A DNA stretch of 64,000 nucleotides from Phanerochaete sordida. Taxonomy: Eukaryota > Basidiomycota > Agaricomycetes > Polyporales > Phanerochaetaceae. The notes under the pieces are model-generated. The model searched no databases, was not told where the DNA came from, and saw only the letters and a program-made list of their open reading frames with translations. The stretch spans positions 124,001 to 188,000 of the forward strand of contig BPQB01000005.1 in the NCBI GenBank assembly GCA_019973155.2, written 5' to 3'. Positions 22,369 to 32,701 of the stretch are shown piece by piece. Each line of letters opens with the position of its first letter. The first letter of the stretch is position 1. Position numbers and translations under genes: made by a program.

Positions 22369-22800
22369 ATGCTTTCCGCTGCCAAGCACCAAGTCTCTGG
22401 CCTGCCACCGCATCGAAACCCCAGCCTCAACATCCAGAACACCGTGAGGTCGGGTCATGACTCACTGACCTGAGGAGCATCCGCAAGCGGTCGACTTGGA
22501 CAACTTACAGATCGAGCGGTGCACCTATGTCAAAGGACACTGCAAACGAGGCTAACAAGGGCAAAGTGATGTCAACCGGTGCGTCTTCATCAGCTTCGTC
22601 GAGATCCCTGCACTCATCTGCCGCCGGTGGATGGCAAGAAGTGACAACCCGATGACAACGAGCTTCGGCACCTTGACGAATGGGCCAAGCAGAAGACGAA
22701 GCCGCTGCCGAAGATGATGCGGGAGCGCGCGAAGGAGCCGTCGACCTTGACCGCCAATGTGAAGTCGTCGACAATAAGGGCGGTTCGTGTCATCCGCCTT
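22369..22800 (+). pseudogene. Possible decayed protein-coding remnant
   Basis: An ATG-led segment (MLSAAKHQVSGLPPH) ends at a GTGAGG donor-like site. A second open stretch begins MSKDTANEANKGKV. A third, in another frame, reads NELRHLDEWAKQKTKPLPKM and is highly charged. The three cannot be joined into one frame with ordinary splice sites, so the locus looks frameshifted or decayed. No homologue is recognised. It may be non-coding. Confidence 0.2.
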
Positions 22801-23399
22801 TCCCCCAATGCTCACGCGCTATTACCCAGGGCACCGGCAGTATATAACGTACACGAGAAGATACCTTGGATGACCTGTGCCATGACAACGGTGCGCGATG
22901 CGATGCGTTTCCAGTACATCTCCTTCTCGAGTACTAACACGGTACATCTCAGTCGCCAACATACGCGCCATGGACTCCGCCTCATCCACTGGCATGTCCA
23001 TGGTGCTGAGCTTGGACTCACACAGCGCCCCGCCGCCACCGCTGCCTGCAACAGCGAGGACCGCCAATAAGGCAGCAAGAGCGGGTGCTGCGAGAAGAGC
23101 GAGTCATGCACGAGCGGCGATGGCGGCGACACGAATGGAGTTGACGAGAGCGGCGCGACGCCGGTGTCATTGGTAACAGGCCCGCAGCTGCTCGGGCTAG
23201 CGAGCTCGCGCGCCATACATTCTCGCGGGCGGCGTGCACGACCAGGGTTCTACAGCTTTCGTCGCGGCGCAGAGGCGAGCGTGCGCGGCTGTCGGCGCAC
23301 GAGCCTATGACGTAGATATCGTAGTACAGAATGTATAGCTATATACAATGTTCCAATATTATATGGTGTTGCACATGACTACTGGACGATATTATCGAT

Positions 23400-23580
23400 G
23401 TTATGTGAAGGTTGAGAAGAAGCTACAGGTGTTGGGCACTACGTTGATGGTGATGTTGTCGGTGTTGGGCAACCTGCGCAAGGTTGGCCAACGATCTGAC
23501 ATAGGCTGCCCAACCTTCCGAGGTTGTGATCGTTGGAGAGGTTGGGGATGTTGGAGGATGTTGGCCAACCTCTCCAACGT
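23400..23580 (+). repeat. GTTGG-rich low-complexity region with perfect 15-bp hairpin
   Basis: Dense GTTGG, GGTTGG and CCAAC motifs. A perfect inverted repeat pairs 23531-23545 (CGTTGGAGAGGTTGG) with 23565-23579 across a 19-nt spacer. Weaker GTTGGGCA and TGCCCAAC pairs lie just upstream. The region overlaps the 3' end of the minus-strand open frame at 23423-24091. Confidence 0.6.
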
Positions 23581-24091
23581 AGGTGACGTTTTGCTGATGC
23601 AGGCACGGACGCTCGGGCGAGGGTTCCCGGCTGTCATTGAGGTCCTCGAGCGACGCCATGCTCCCGGCGTCATAGAGCAGGCTGACCTCGGACAGCGTCG
23701 AGCACTCCATGAGCGGAGGCAGCGTGAGGCGCGGCGGCTCGAGGCGGTAGTTGCGCGGCGGCGACGGCACGATGCGCGGTGGGGCGGGGCGCGCGTGGGT
23801 CCGCGCCGTCGCGGCGTGCCGGTCGCACGGATGGTGCAGGTGCGACTCGCGCTGGGATGTACGACCGCGAATGTCCGGCGTGGTGGTGCGCGGATCAGAG
23901 GTGGTGGACGCCGAACGTACGCGTGCGGAGCGTCTCGCGATGGACGAGTGCTCGTCGGTGTCCGAGGACAGGTCCGGAGCCAAGTAGTACTCGGCGTTGC
24001 TACCACGACGACCCGAGGACGGGGTGCGCGAAGCAGAGGCGTACGCGCCAGGGGTGAAGAAGGCGAGCGAGTGGGTGAGGACCAGGACCAT
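23423..24091 (-). CDS. Hypothetical protein, uncertain (222 aa)
   Basis: Single open frame beginning MVLVLTHSLAFFTPGAYASAS. It is preceded by a TATAAA about 110 bp upstream (24201-24206), which supports transcription. The protein is low in hydrophobic residues and rich in Ser, Arg, Thr and Pro, with a mid-region RLTLPPLMECSTLSEVSLLYD that could be a short helix. No family is recognised. The last 50 or so codons run through a GTTGG-rich repeat and are His/Gln/Thr-rich, so the natural stop may have been displaced by repeat growth or insertion. There may also be an intron near the repeat. Confidence 0.4.
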   Translation of the reverse strand: MVLVLTHSLAFFTPGAYASASRTPSSGRRGSNAEYYLAPDLSSDTDEHSSIARRSARVRSASTTSDPRTTTPDIRGRTSQRESHLHHPCDRHAATARTHARPAPPRIVPSPPRNYRLEPPRLTLPPLMECSTLSEVSLLYDAGSMASLEDLNDSREPSPERPCLHQQNVTYVGEVGQHPPTSPTSPTITTSEGWAAYVRSLANLAQVAQHRQHHHQRSAQHL

Positions 24092-25933
24092 GGTGTTGGT
24101 AAGATCGGGTGTATGAGAGCTGAGAGTACTGTTTGAGATGTAGATGATGAGTGTAGAAGTGCAAGAGTGTTCTGGGGAAGATTCGCCAAAGTCTCGCGCA
24201 TTTATACGCTCAGACCGAGGCGGCGGATGTGATCGAAATTCTTCACGAGCCGTCCATCGTAGACCGACGTCAATCCCGTCACCGCTTGTCATACCGCCGC
24301 GCGTCCTTCCCGCTTGACGCGTAGTCCTGATCGCAATGGTTACATGCCACGATCAAACCCGGTGGGCTTCATGTCCGATAGCTCAGGCCTTCAGCCACTG
24401 ACACATGAAGAGATTTGAGTGACCATAGATGCTTGCCACAGATCTGAGAAAATGCGAATCGTATGAGAACATTATTGAGTGAAGGACGCGCGAAAGAGAA
24501 ACTTACTCTCAATGTGGAGCGCGCAGAAGTCGCCATTTAAACTGGCACTGTTCGATCCCACTGAGGAAAAGGCGGAATGCCGTCAACGGCTACCTCTGAG
24601 CAGGTACTCACGCGATAGCAAAGCTGTGCTAATTTCACTGTCGGTCGGACCGCCTGTATTCTGTCAGCCCGTAGCTATCAGTGTCCTCAGGTCAGCACGT
24701 ACTGCGGGCCCTCCCACGCCTATGCGCGCATGCTTGCGACCCTCATCTGAGGGCCTGATTTCTCATCGCGCGCCAGGTCCGCGCGATAAGTTGGGAAAGC
24801 AGCGGGACAAACTTGAAGAACGAGCTGTTACAGCGCACGCTGCGCAGCTCCGTGCCTAGCACGGTGGCGGCACGGAGGGCGCGTGCGACAATTGTGCGAT
24901 CGCGCAGCACCGATCGAGGCAGTCCTTTACGTGCCTCGGTGCGCTCGGAAATTGGACATCCACGGATCCATCTAGATAGTGCAGTCGGGGAAGCATGCCT
25001 CGCGTCTCAGATGAGGAGGACGGGGTGATCTTCCTCGTCCTTCCTCGCTGTGCCACTCACCGCCCAACGCCATGTTACGAGCGCAATTTGCGGACTGTTG
25101 TGCTGCGGAAGATGGATGATAGGTGTAGGCGACGAATCGAAAGCCTCATCTGGACGGAAAGTCTCAGGTGGTCGCCTACGGCAGTGTGTCATGGGAATGC
25201 TCGAGGAGCGACTGCATCCGACGCGGAGACAGAGCGAGCGCTACAACGGCTTCCGTATTGGGAAGCCCGTCCTCGGTTCGATCTCCGCTTAGATCAGATC
25301 AGGAATCTCTCTTGCCTCGGGCCTGAGGCTATTCCCGCGGGGTTGGACTTGCTCTCACCGTCGTCCAGAGGCCAGCATCCGCGCGGAGGGCACACACTGC
25401 AACGACCCTCCGGCTGTTCCTGCCGTCGCGAGCAGCATGATACGGCCCGTTTTCCACGCCCGCCACTCGCGACTTTGATGGATCGCAGTTCAGAAAGCCT
25501 GTTCGACAGGCTAGAACAGCATGCAGATTCTCATGCCTGTGGGTATTCGGGCGTATGCATAGCACCAAAAAATAGAGTGTTCCCATCTGCCTCGCCTTCC
25601 TGCAGCCGTCGTTACCCGCCTGTCAAATCCGGTGACCAGGCTGTGAACAAATCCGCCAGGTATGTGAGATACTTCCCGCGCTCATACATTCGTGCTCACA
25701 ACGCCCTCTCCCCCAATCGCAGAAAACTGCGGATGATGCGCGTTCCCAGCCAGCGCAGCTCACCGTAGGCAGGCGGAAATGTAGCCTGTGAGACATTTTG
25801 GAAGGGAAGCGGCCCTTCTCACGTTCTGGGACGCTCGTTCCTACGGTGGAGTATAAGATCGCGAGGCATATTCAACTGGCAGGACAGGAATCCCATTCTC
25901 GCCCTCTCCTTTCACGACTCAACGCTCGTAACG
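24092..25933. other. Intergenic region with an unassigned long open frame
   Basis: 1.84 kb without a recognisable gene. The plus strand has a 257-codon open frame at 24995-25768 whose product is Arg/Ser/Pro-rich with no known motif; it may be chance in GC-rich DNA. A TATAAG at 25852-25857 lies 77-82 bp upstream of the next gene. Confidence 0.45.
24201..24206 (-). promoter_or_regulatory. TATA box upstream of hypothetical gene at 23423-24091
   Basis: TATAAA on the minus strand, about 110 bp before the ATG at 24091. It supports a real transcript here but is only motif evidence. Confidence 0.4.
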
Positions 25934-26826
25934 ATGTTCAAGGTTCTGCTCGCTCTCGCTCTCGCTCCCTTCGCATTTGCGAGGCCACAGGACTATGGCC
26001 CTGCTCCGGGTCCCGCCCCCACCCCGACCTCCTCGGCTGTCAGCACTCCGAGCGCGGGGGCGAACCAAGTCATTGTAGGTTCTCGTAAATACTTGCCGAA
26101 GCGCACCACGCTAATACTTTGCGCAGGTTCAGGTCGGCCCCGGCGGCGGTTTCACCTTCTCGCCCTCCGATATCCAGGCCCCAGTGGGTACTCTTGTGAC
26201 CTTCAACTTCGGAGCGTACGTTTTTTGCATGTTTATCTTCAATAATCTGGTAATAACACCGTCAACAGGTCCATCCCGCACTCTGTCACTCAGTCGACGT
26301 TTGCCGACCCATGCACGCCCATGTCGGGTGGCTTCGACTCTGGCTTGACGATGGGCACCACCTTCTCCGTTAACGTCACGGACGCCACCACCCGTGAGTG
26401 CAAGCAAGAATATCTCTAGGTTCTTCTTCTCAACTTTCTCTAGCCGTCTACTTCTTCTGCAAGTTCCCAGCACACTGCGGTCTCGGTATGGTTGGCAGCA
26501 TCAACGCGCCGTCGAGCGGCAACGGCACGAACGCTGCCTTCACGTCTGCGGCAACCGCCATCGGCGGCAGCGAATCGACTGTAAGTCATCGCTCGTTCAG
26601 CCTGCAATCCTCACGCTAACCTATCTGCGTACAGGTCCCGGACAACGGCCCGCAGACCGGCGGTGTTGGTGCCGTCGCCACCGCTGGCCCGACCTCTGGC
26701 ACGCCCTCCGTCGCCGGCGCCGCGCCCACCAGCGGTAGCAGCTCTTCGGGCGCCGCGACCGTCGCCATCAACAGCGGCCTCGCAGTGTTCGGCATGGTCG
26801 CTGGTGTCTTCGCTCTTGCTCTCTGA
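25934..26826 (+). CDS. Secreted GPI-anchored-type cupredoxin, first of three (227 aa, 5 exons)
   Basis: Extracellular blue-copper-like domain protein. Model: join(25934-26074, 26127-26215, 26269-26393, 26444-26580, 26635-26826). The signal peptide is MFKVLLALALAPFAFA. A short Pro/Ser linker is followed by the cupredoxin fold. Type-1 copper ligands appear complete: His81 in SIPHSV, then Cys124, His129 and Met134 in FFCKFPAHCGLGM (C-x4-H-x4-M). Conserved NGPQTGGVGAVATAGPTSGTP follows. The Ser-rich stretch and hydrophobic C-terminus (SGLAVFGMVAGVFALAL) suggest a GPI signal. The fourth exon (137 nt) equals the sum of two exons (52+85) in its two neighbours, so an intron was lost here or gained there. 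The partner and redox role are unknown. Confidence 0.88.
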
Positions 26827-27763
26827 GCACACATTCCCTGCGCATTCCCGGAGCCTGAGTGCAGCCTGCCTTCCACCGCATCCGAGCGTAGATGTCCACT
26901 CCTAATTTCCTCTAAGTTCGACGTAGATGTATCCCTCTGGACATATACATGCTTCGTATACCCTCGCGCTATGCCCGCAAATTGTCTGATGAGGATCACT
27001 TGCTGCGCAGCCTCTGATTCGCTGACGGAGGGCATGTGAACGCAGTGCCAAACGGAGATGCGGCGCCCCGCTCTGATGTCGAGGAGTCGAGGAAGCGGGG
27101 TTTGTCGGAGACACAAAAAACAAGCATTAAATTGCCGCCGGCATCCTCGATCGAGCGTCCCGGTGCGTTTGAGGCTTTTCTTGTTCGTCATGCAACGAGG
27201 TGCGTCGTTTCTGCGATGCGGCAGTACGTAGAAGCTGCGGGGATGCTGATGCTGAACGCCTCGCTAGATCATGGTCCCCAGCGACCGTCTGCCAGGCGGC
27301 AGTAGCTTCGCAAAATTTGCTGGGAGCCATCCGGCTGCCACGCCTGCGATGCGCCCCGGCCGGAGCGCGAGCGCGAGCGAGGCGAAACGGGCCCCCCTCG
27401 GGCTGGTGGGAAGATTCGTGCGCATGCGGTCTGTCCACCGCCAGCCCGGCGTGCTGGCGCACCCGATCTCGAGACCCTGGCGGCCCAGGTACGCACGGGT
27501 GCACGTTTCAGGCTCGCCCAATTTCCTGCACGGGATCGCAGATGTTAAGACCGCAGTCGCGGTGGCATGCTGAGATATGGCGCATGCTGCGTTGCGGCGC
27601 GACAGACAGGCGCGGTGACGGCTGCTGCGCGGCGTCCCTCGCGTTCGCCGTGCGGGCGCGCTGAAACGATAAAAGGCGGGCCAGGGCATGAAGCGACCCC
27701 TCACCCCTCCTCCCGAGAACCCAGAGCTTGCCTGCCGCGCACGAAAACGCCCGCAGAGACACC
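26827..27763. other. Intergenic region between cupredoxin genes 1 and 2
   Basis: 937 bp. An ATAAAA element at 27669-27674, about 90 bp before the next ATG, is a likely TATA-type box. Open frames on both strands have no recognisable features. Confidence 0.5.
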
Positions 27764-28781
27764 ATGTACAAGCTCGCCCTTGCCGCCTTCTCTCTCATCC
27801 CTGCCGTCCTCGGCCAGGCGTACGGCGGCGCTCCTGCCCCGGCCCCCAGTTCTTCCTCGAGCTCGTCTTCTGCAGCTGCCGTGCCAACTGGTGCCACTGA
27901 TGCTGCTGGACAGATCCTCGTACGTTTATTTGCACTTCACCGCGTGGTCAACGTGTTAACGTCGTGCTCGTGTTCCCGTAGGTCCAAGTTGGCCAGAATG
28001 GCTTCACGTACTCACCATCCAACGTCAACGCGCCGGTTGGAACGCTCGTCACTTTCGTGTTCTCTAGGTGCGACTGCACCCGTTCGCTCATCGTGCATCT
28101 TTGCTGACCGTAGTCTAGCAACACGCCTCACTCAGTGACCGAGGCGAGCTTCGCCGACCCCTGCACTCCCCTGCAGGGTGGCTTCGATTCCGGAGTCACC
28201 ACCGGCACGACATTCTCTGTCAACGTCACCGACGCCAGCACTCGTCAGTATCCATACTACTGGCGCCCATGCTGTGGTCGCTGACTCTCCTGTGCAGCCA
28301 TCTACTTCTCCTGCAAGTTCCCGGGTCACTGCGGGCTGGGCATGGCGGGGTGAGTAGTCCCGCGAACTGCCTATCCAGGCCAGCCGCTGACGCGCGCCCG
28401 CAGCACCATCAACGCGCCTGCGAGCGGTAACGGCAGCACCACCGACTTTATCAACGCTGCGAAAGCGATCGGATCTAGCGAGTCTAATGTGAGAAATGCT
28501 CGTCTCCTGCCATAGCAAACATAGCTTAACGAAGTGCCCTTCAGGTACCAGACAACGGTCCGCAGACTGGTGGCGTCGGCGCTGTTGCCACCGCAGGCCC
28601 TACCAGCGGCACGCCCTCTGTTGCCGCCCCGTCCTCTACCAGCTCCGGCAGTTCCTCGAGCTCGTCGTCCAGCACAAGCCCAAGCCCCACGTCAGGCTCG
28701 AACGGTGCCGCTCCCCTCAGCGGCAGCACTGCCCTTGGGCTCGTCAGTGTCGTCGCAGGCCTGTTTGCTTTCGCATTCTAG
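27764..28781 (+). CDS. Secreted GPI-anchored-type cupredoxin, second of three (246 aa, 6 exons)
   Basis: Tandem paralogue of its neighbours. Model: join(27764-27919, 27982-28067, 28119-28243, 28298-28349, 28404-28488, 28545-28781). Signal peptide MYKLALAAFSLIPAVLG; then a Ser-rich linker. The cupredoxin domain starts VQVGQNGFTYSPSNV. The copper ligands are His85 in TPHSV and Cys128, His133, Met138 in FSCKFPGHCGLGM. The domain ends with the shared VPDNGPQTGGVGAVATAG block. A long Ser tract and the hydrophobic end ALGLVSVVAGLFAFAF fit a GPI-anchor signal. Intron positions match those of the third gene, and exons of 125, 52 and 85 nt recur. Probably a cell-wall or membrane copper protein. Confidence 0.9.
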
Positions 28782-29433
28782 AGTAATGATGCGCTAGCTA
28801 TTCTATCTCACTCCAACTTTTTTTTGGTTGTCGATGGACTTCACACACGCCTCGACTAACGTTGGATGTTTGGCATGACCTCCTGTGTTTTATTCGACTA
28901 CCATACGAGCATTCTATCTATCGCTGGGTCTCGCGACTATCGCTCTACACAGCCGTTGTGAACGTTCGTTGCGATGTGTTGGCCCCTAGGGGTGCGGGGA
29001 CGCCGATCCGTTGGAGTCAGCTGTGGCGGGCGGGGGAAGACGTCCGAAAGGTCCGCAGCAGCCCGGGCCAGAGAGAACCACGGACGGGGCGCTCATACGA
29101 CTCATACGCTGCCCAGCCGTCTTCGATCGCGCACGCGCATGTGGAGTCAGAATGGGGGAGGACCGCATATTGGCATGCTGCCACTGCGCGTGCCAATGTT
29201 TCAGGCGTTCCGGACGGTTTCTGGGGACAGCATCCCCCCGCTGGAGGGGCCGCCGCAGCGCAGGCGCGCGCCGGGCACCACGCCCGCGCGCGGGGGCCGC
29301 CTAGGGGCCCGCCACCTGCGTAACGCGAGCGGGTCTCGGCCAGCAGAGCCAAGCGAGACCCCTGCGTTTTACACCAGAGGGGCCCGCGCATATATAAGCC
29401 GCGCGCGGGCGGCGTCGGCGCACCCAAAAAACC
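28782..29433. other. Intergenic region between cupredoxin genes 2 and 3
   Basis: 652 bp, ending in a strong TATATAA at 29391-29397, 37 bp from the next ATG. Nothing else is supported. Confidence 0.5.
29391..29397 (+). promoter_or_regulatory. TATA box of the glycine-rich cupredoxin gene
   Basis: TATATAA 37 bp upstream of the start codon at 29434; consistent with a regulated, TATA-dependent promoter. Confidence 0.5.
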
Positions 29434-30805
29434 ATGCTCTCGCAACTCTGGAATGCGCTGATTTTACTTGCGCTCGTCCCCCTCGCGGTCGCGAACCCCG
29501 GCGCCAACACCCAGAACTGGCTCTTCGGGCGGCAGGGCGCGAACGGCGGGGACGCGGTCGGGGGCAACGGCGGAAACGGCGGTAGTGGGAACGGAGGGAA
29601 TGGCGGGAGTGCCGTCGGGGGCAACGGCGGTTTCGCGGGGCCTGGCGGCTCGGCGAATGGCGGGGCCGCGGTGGGCGGACAGGGAGGCAGCGGCGGACTC
29701 GGGATCAACGGCGGCGACGGTGGCAATGGCGGTGACGCGACTGGTGGAAACGGAGGCGTTGCTGGACCCGGGGGGAACGCAGATGGAGGGAACGCGACGG
29801 CGGGAAACGGAGGCGACGGAGGACCCAACGGTCAGCGTGGCGCAAACGGCGCGGCGGCGCAGGGCGCACCGGGCACGGTCATCGGCGGCGGCGTATCGCA
29901 GTTCATCGTAGGACTGTTCTCTGCCGGGTCGAGGCGTTAGGATTGATGGCAATTTTGTACATTAGGTCGAGGTCAGCGCAGATGGATCTTTGTCTTATGA
30001 CCCATCGGACATCCAAGTGGGCGACAACACCTTGGTTACCTTCGCGTTCCCCCAGTGAGTGTGGGGGGTATTTGGTTCTGATGTCAATCTAACTCGGCAG
30101 CAGAGATGTCCCTCACTCCGTCACGGAATCCAGCTCTAGCAGCCCTTGCTCTCCGCTGACTGGTGGCTTCGATTCTGGCCTTACGCAAGGTGGAACTACG
30201 TTCTCTGTCTTCGTAACCAACGCATCGACTCGTAAGCACCCTAACGCACTGAATGACACGACGGCAGACTCACCAACTTTGCTCGTCAGCGGTGTATTTC
30301 TTCTGCAAAGCACCTGGTCACTGTGGCGCCGGAATGGTCGGGTAAGGAGCAAAGCTCGCATCCCACCGACGAAAATTAATTTGGTGACAGATCCATCAAC
30401 GCGCCCTCGAGCGGCAGTGGGAGCAACGCGGCGTTCGTGGCTGCTGCAAAGGCTATCGGTGGCAGCGAGAGCAACGTGAGTAATCGGTACTCGCGCCCAC
30501 GTCTCTGATCTGACGTGTCGCCAAAATTGCCACAGGTCCCGGACAACGGCCCCCAGACTGGTGGGATCGGCGCGGTCGCCACGGCAGGCCCTACGAGCGG
30601 CACGCCTACGCCGTCGGGCTTCTCGATTACTGCCACGTTCAGCGGGACGGAGTCTGCGAGGAATGCGGCCGCAACGTCCGGAGCGTCGGGCGCGCCGTCG
30701 CCGTCGCCGTCGACCACCTCCGAAGCTGCGCAGGGAGCCCGCTTCAACATGCTCTCCCTTGTCATCGCCGCTCTGTTGCTGCCGTTCGCTTTTGTCGCAT
30801 ACTAG
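29434..30805 (+). CDS. Glycine-rich cupredoxin fusion, third of three (365 aa, 6 exons)
   Basis: Model: join(29434-29907, 29966-30054, 30104-30231, 30290-30341, 30391-30475, 30536-30805). The signal peptide (LWNALILLALVPLAVA) is followed by about 115 residues of irregular Gly/Asn repeats such as GGNGGNGG, GGSAVGGNGG and GPGGNADGGN (about residues 35-150). The repeats lie entirely in exon 1, which is 474 nt against 141 and 156 nt in the paralogues. The cupredoxin domain is otherwise the same. It has His192 in DVPHSV, Cys236, His241 and Met246 in FFCKAPGHCGAGM, then VPDNGPQTGGIGAVATAG. A Ser/Thr tail and the hydrophobic C-terminus (MLSLVIAALLLPFAFVAY) suggest GPI anchoring. A structural or adhesive role for the Gly-rich part is plausible but unproven. 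Confidence 0.88.
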
Positions 30806-31469
30806 GACAGTCATGCAATTCGGGACCTGGATCTCTGGAACATCGCAGCATCATTATTTATCTGGTGTTGGCAGGTACTGACACCCATGCATCCCTGGAC
30901 TTGTACCTAGTAGCATGTAGCATAATACGAAGCGGAATCAACTGTGCATACTGTCATCGTCGTGGTGGTTTGGCGGATAATTTTGGGCGCTTGCCGCTCC
31001 CGCGGCGCGCCTAACGCGGCGTCGGGCTGTGTCCCACGCTCATTAATTAAGCTAATTGTCCTGCGCCTCGAGACGGAGGCTTTGAATGCGGTGCGTAAGC
31101 GGTGAGTAAAATGTGTAAGAGACCATGGCCAAACTGCTTGGAGACGATTGCCAGAGAATTAGACAGCGGCGTCGGCTACGCCTCCCTGCGCAAGGTCCGG
31201 CATTGTCCCACGTTGCGCCCCGCCTTACCCCTATTGTCTCGTGCACATGTAAAAAGCATGCCGCAGGGGCCTGTGGAACGTGGGCCCCAGCATCCGACCA
31301 ACGCCATCTAACGTCTCTTTCCTGTCCTTTCTCTCTTCTCCCCAACGCTCTCGGGCACCGTCAGGACAGTGCACCGACCATCCGCCCCGCCCCGCACGCG
31401 ACACCGCCCGTCCTAATTGTCTAGCCACACAACCACCTCCGTCACAACACAGCAGGTCCAGCTATTGTC
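30806..31469. other. Intergenic region
   Basis: 664 bp between the last cupredoxin gene and the next plus-strand gene. The final 150 bp before 31470 are C-rich and pyrimidine-rich. No RNA gene or repeat was recognised. Confidence 0.5.
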
Positions 31470-32237
31470 ATGGCTGGATCATACGGCGCCGACGACATGC
31501 CCCCACTCACATGCAACAACCTCGACCAGTGCCAGCGCGCACGCCTCATACGGTCCACACGCAAACTCGGCGCGGTGCTCGGCACCACGCCTCGCCTCGC
31601 AGAAGTCGCGGAGTGCCCATTCGAGAAGCCGAAGACGGGCTCGCAGACAAAGGGAGTGCGCCGCCACGCCTCCGTCTTCGCGCTCTTCCCCGATGTGGCA
31701 CCCTTCTCACCAGCGCGCTCGTCGAGAGACTCGATGTACACCGCCTCGTCGACCAACTCTTCGGTCGTGTCGCTGGTGGCGGCGCCTCGGACCAGCCTCG
31801 ACGTTTGCACTGCGCCCGCGCCCGCGTCGAAGCCCGCGAAGGGACGGCGGTCAGCAGAGGGCCCGCGTCCGCTTGTGCTGCGTATCAACTCGGTCCCGAT
31901 CTCCTCATGCGATACCCGCGTCCCGCTGTCGCCATGCGTCGGTGCCGTGCCAATGTCACCGTCGCCCTCCGAGGGCGCCGAGCCACCGACCGAGGCTGAA
32001 ATCCGTCGCAAGCGCATGGCGAAGCTCACGCGCACGCTGGGCGAGAACATACCGCCCGAGATGGTGTTCACGCCGTCGCACACGCGTCAGGCCGCCTCCG
32101 TCGTTATCACACCCCCTCCGAGACGCTCTTCTCGGGTGTGGATGACTGGAAGTAGCAATGGGGCATGGACAGGGGAGTGGAATAGGAAGGATATCGGGGA
32201 GGTGCAGCAGAAACTGAGGAGTCTGAAGTCGCGGTGA
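31470..32237 (+). CDS. Conserved fungal protein of unknown function (255 aa, single exon)
   Basis: Intronless gene, unusual among its intron-rich neighbours. Two segments look conserved and folded: RLIRSTRKLGAVLGTTP near the N-terminus and EIRRKRMAKLTRTLGENIPPE near residue 190, both basic amphipathic helices. The middle is low-complexity Ser/Pro/Ala. From general familiarity, similar RSTRKLGAVLGTTP proteins occur across Basidiomycota without assigned function; I could not check this. No signal peptide or membrane span. The basic helices could bind nucleic acid or membranes, which is inference only. Confidence 0.75.
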   Translation: MAGSYGADDMPPLTCNNLDQCQRARLIRSTRKLGAVLGTTPRLAEVAECPFEKPKTGSQTKGVRRHASVFALFPDVAPFSPARSSRDSMYTASSTNSSVVSLVAAPRTSLDVCTAPAPASKPAKGRRSAEGPRPLVLRINSVPISSCDTRVPLSPCVGAVPMSPSPSEGAEPPTEAEIRRKRMAKLTRTLGENIPPEMVFTPSHTRQAASVVITPPPRRSSRVWMTGSSNGAWTGEWNRKDIGEVQQKLRSLKSR

Positions 32238-32701
32238 TACAACCTCTTGACTACTTCTATATGTATGGTATGCATACTCTCTTTGCCAACAGGTCCCTTA
32301 TGCTCATAGACGTGGCACATCGCTAGATTATATCCTCATTATTTGTTCACATTTCGGTCGACTCGCATGTTGTTGTACGCTCATTGTCTTAGGATTGTAG
32401 GCCCATAGTGTCATTCCGTAACCCGCATGTATTCTCATAGCATTCCCTGCTTGCATCTTACATACCTGCTGTATAATATACTTGAACTTCCTAATAATTA
32501 CTGCTCTGTGCGCTGCGTTGTTCTCGCTTTCAGATAACTATTCGCGAACCACAGCACCTGCCGTGCTGGGCGACTGCGAACTGAGGATCATTTGATAGCC
32601 GACAGCGCTGGAGGCGATCGAAGGCCTCGGAGACTGCACTGACCATAGCACACTCTCACTTGTCCTGCCCATCCTCGCCCTCACCTGCCTGAGGGCTCAC
32701 C
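32238..32701. other. Intergenic region
   Basis: 464 bp, AT-richer than its surroundings at 32.3-32.5 kb; contains the terminator of the upstream gene and the promoter of HID1. No other feature is supported. Confidence 0.5.

Larger units (their letters stand above)
21676..23422. other. Gene-poor region with repeats and possible decayed coding sequence
   Basis: 1.75 kb. Degenerate GGTTGAGGCTG-type repeats occupy about 21919-22035. A CT-rich stretch at about 22280-22340 resembles a promoter. Broken open segments on both strands between 22.37 and 23.2 kb could be remnants of a gene. Nothing complete is supported. Confidence 0.5.

Noticed and set aside
29301..29952. Minus-strand Pro-rich frame (PPFPPxxFPPG repeats) opposite the glycine-rich exon
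   Set aside because: Antisense of Gly-rich codons gives Pro-rich peptides; the plus strand has a signal peptide, TATA box and splice-consistent cupredoxin domain.
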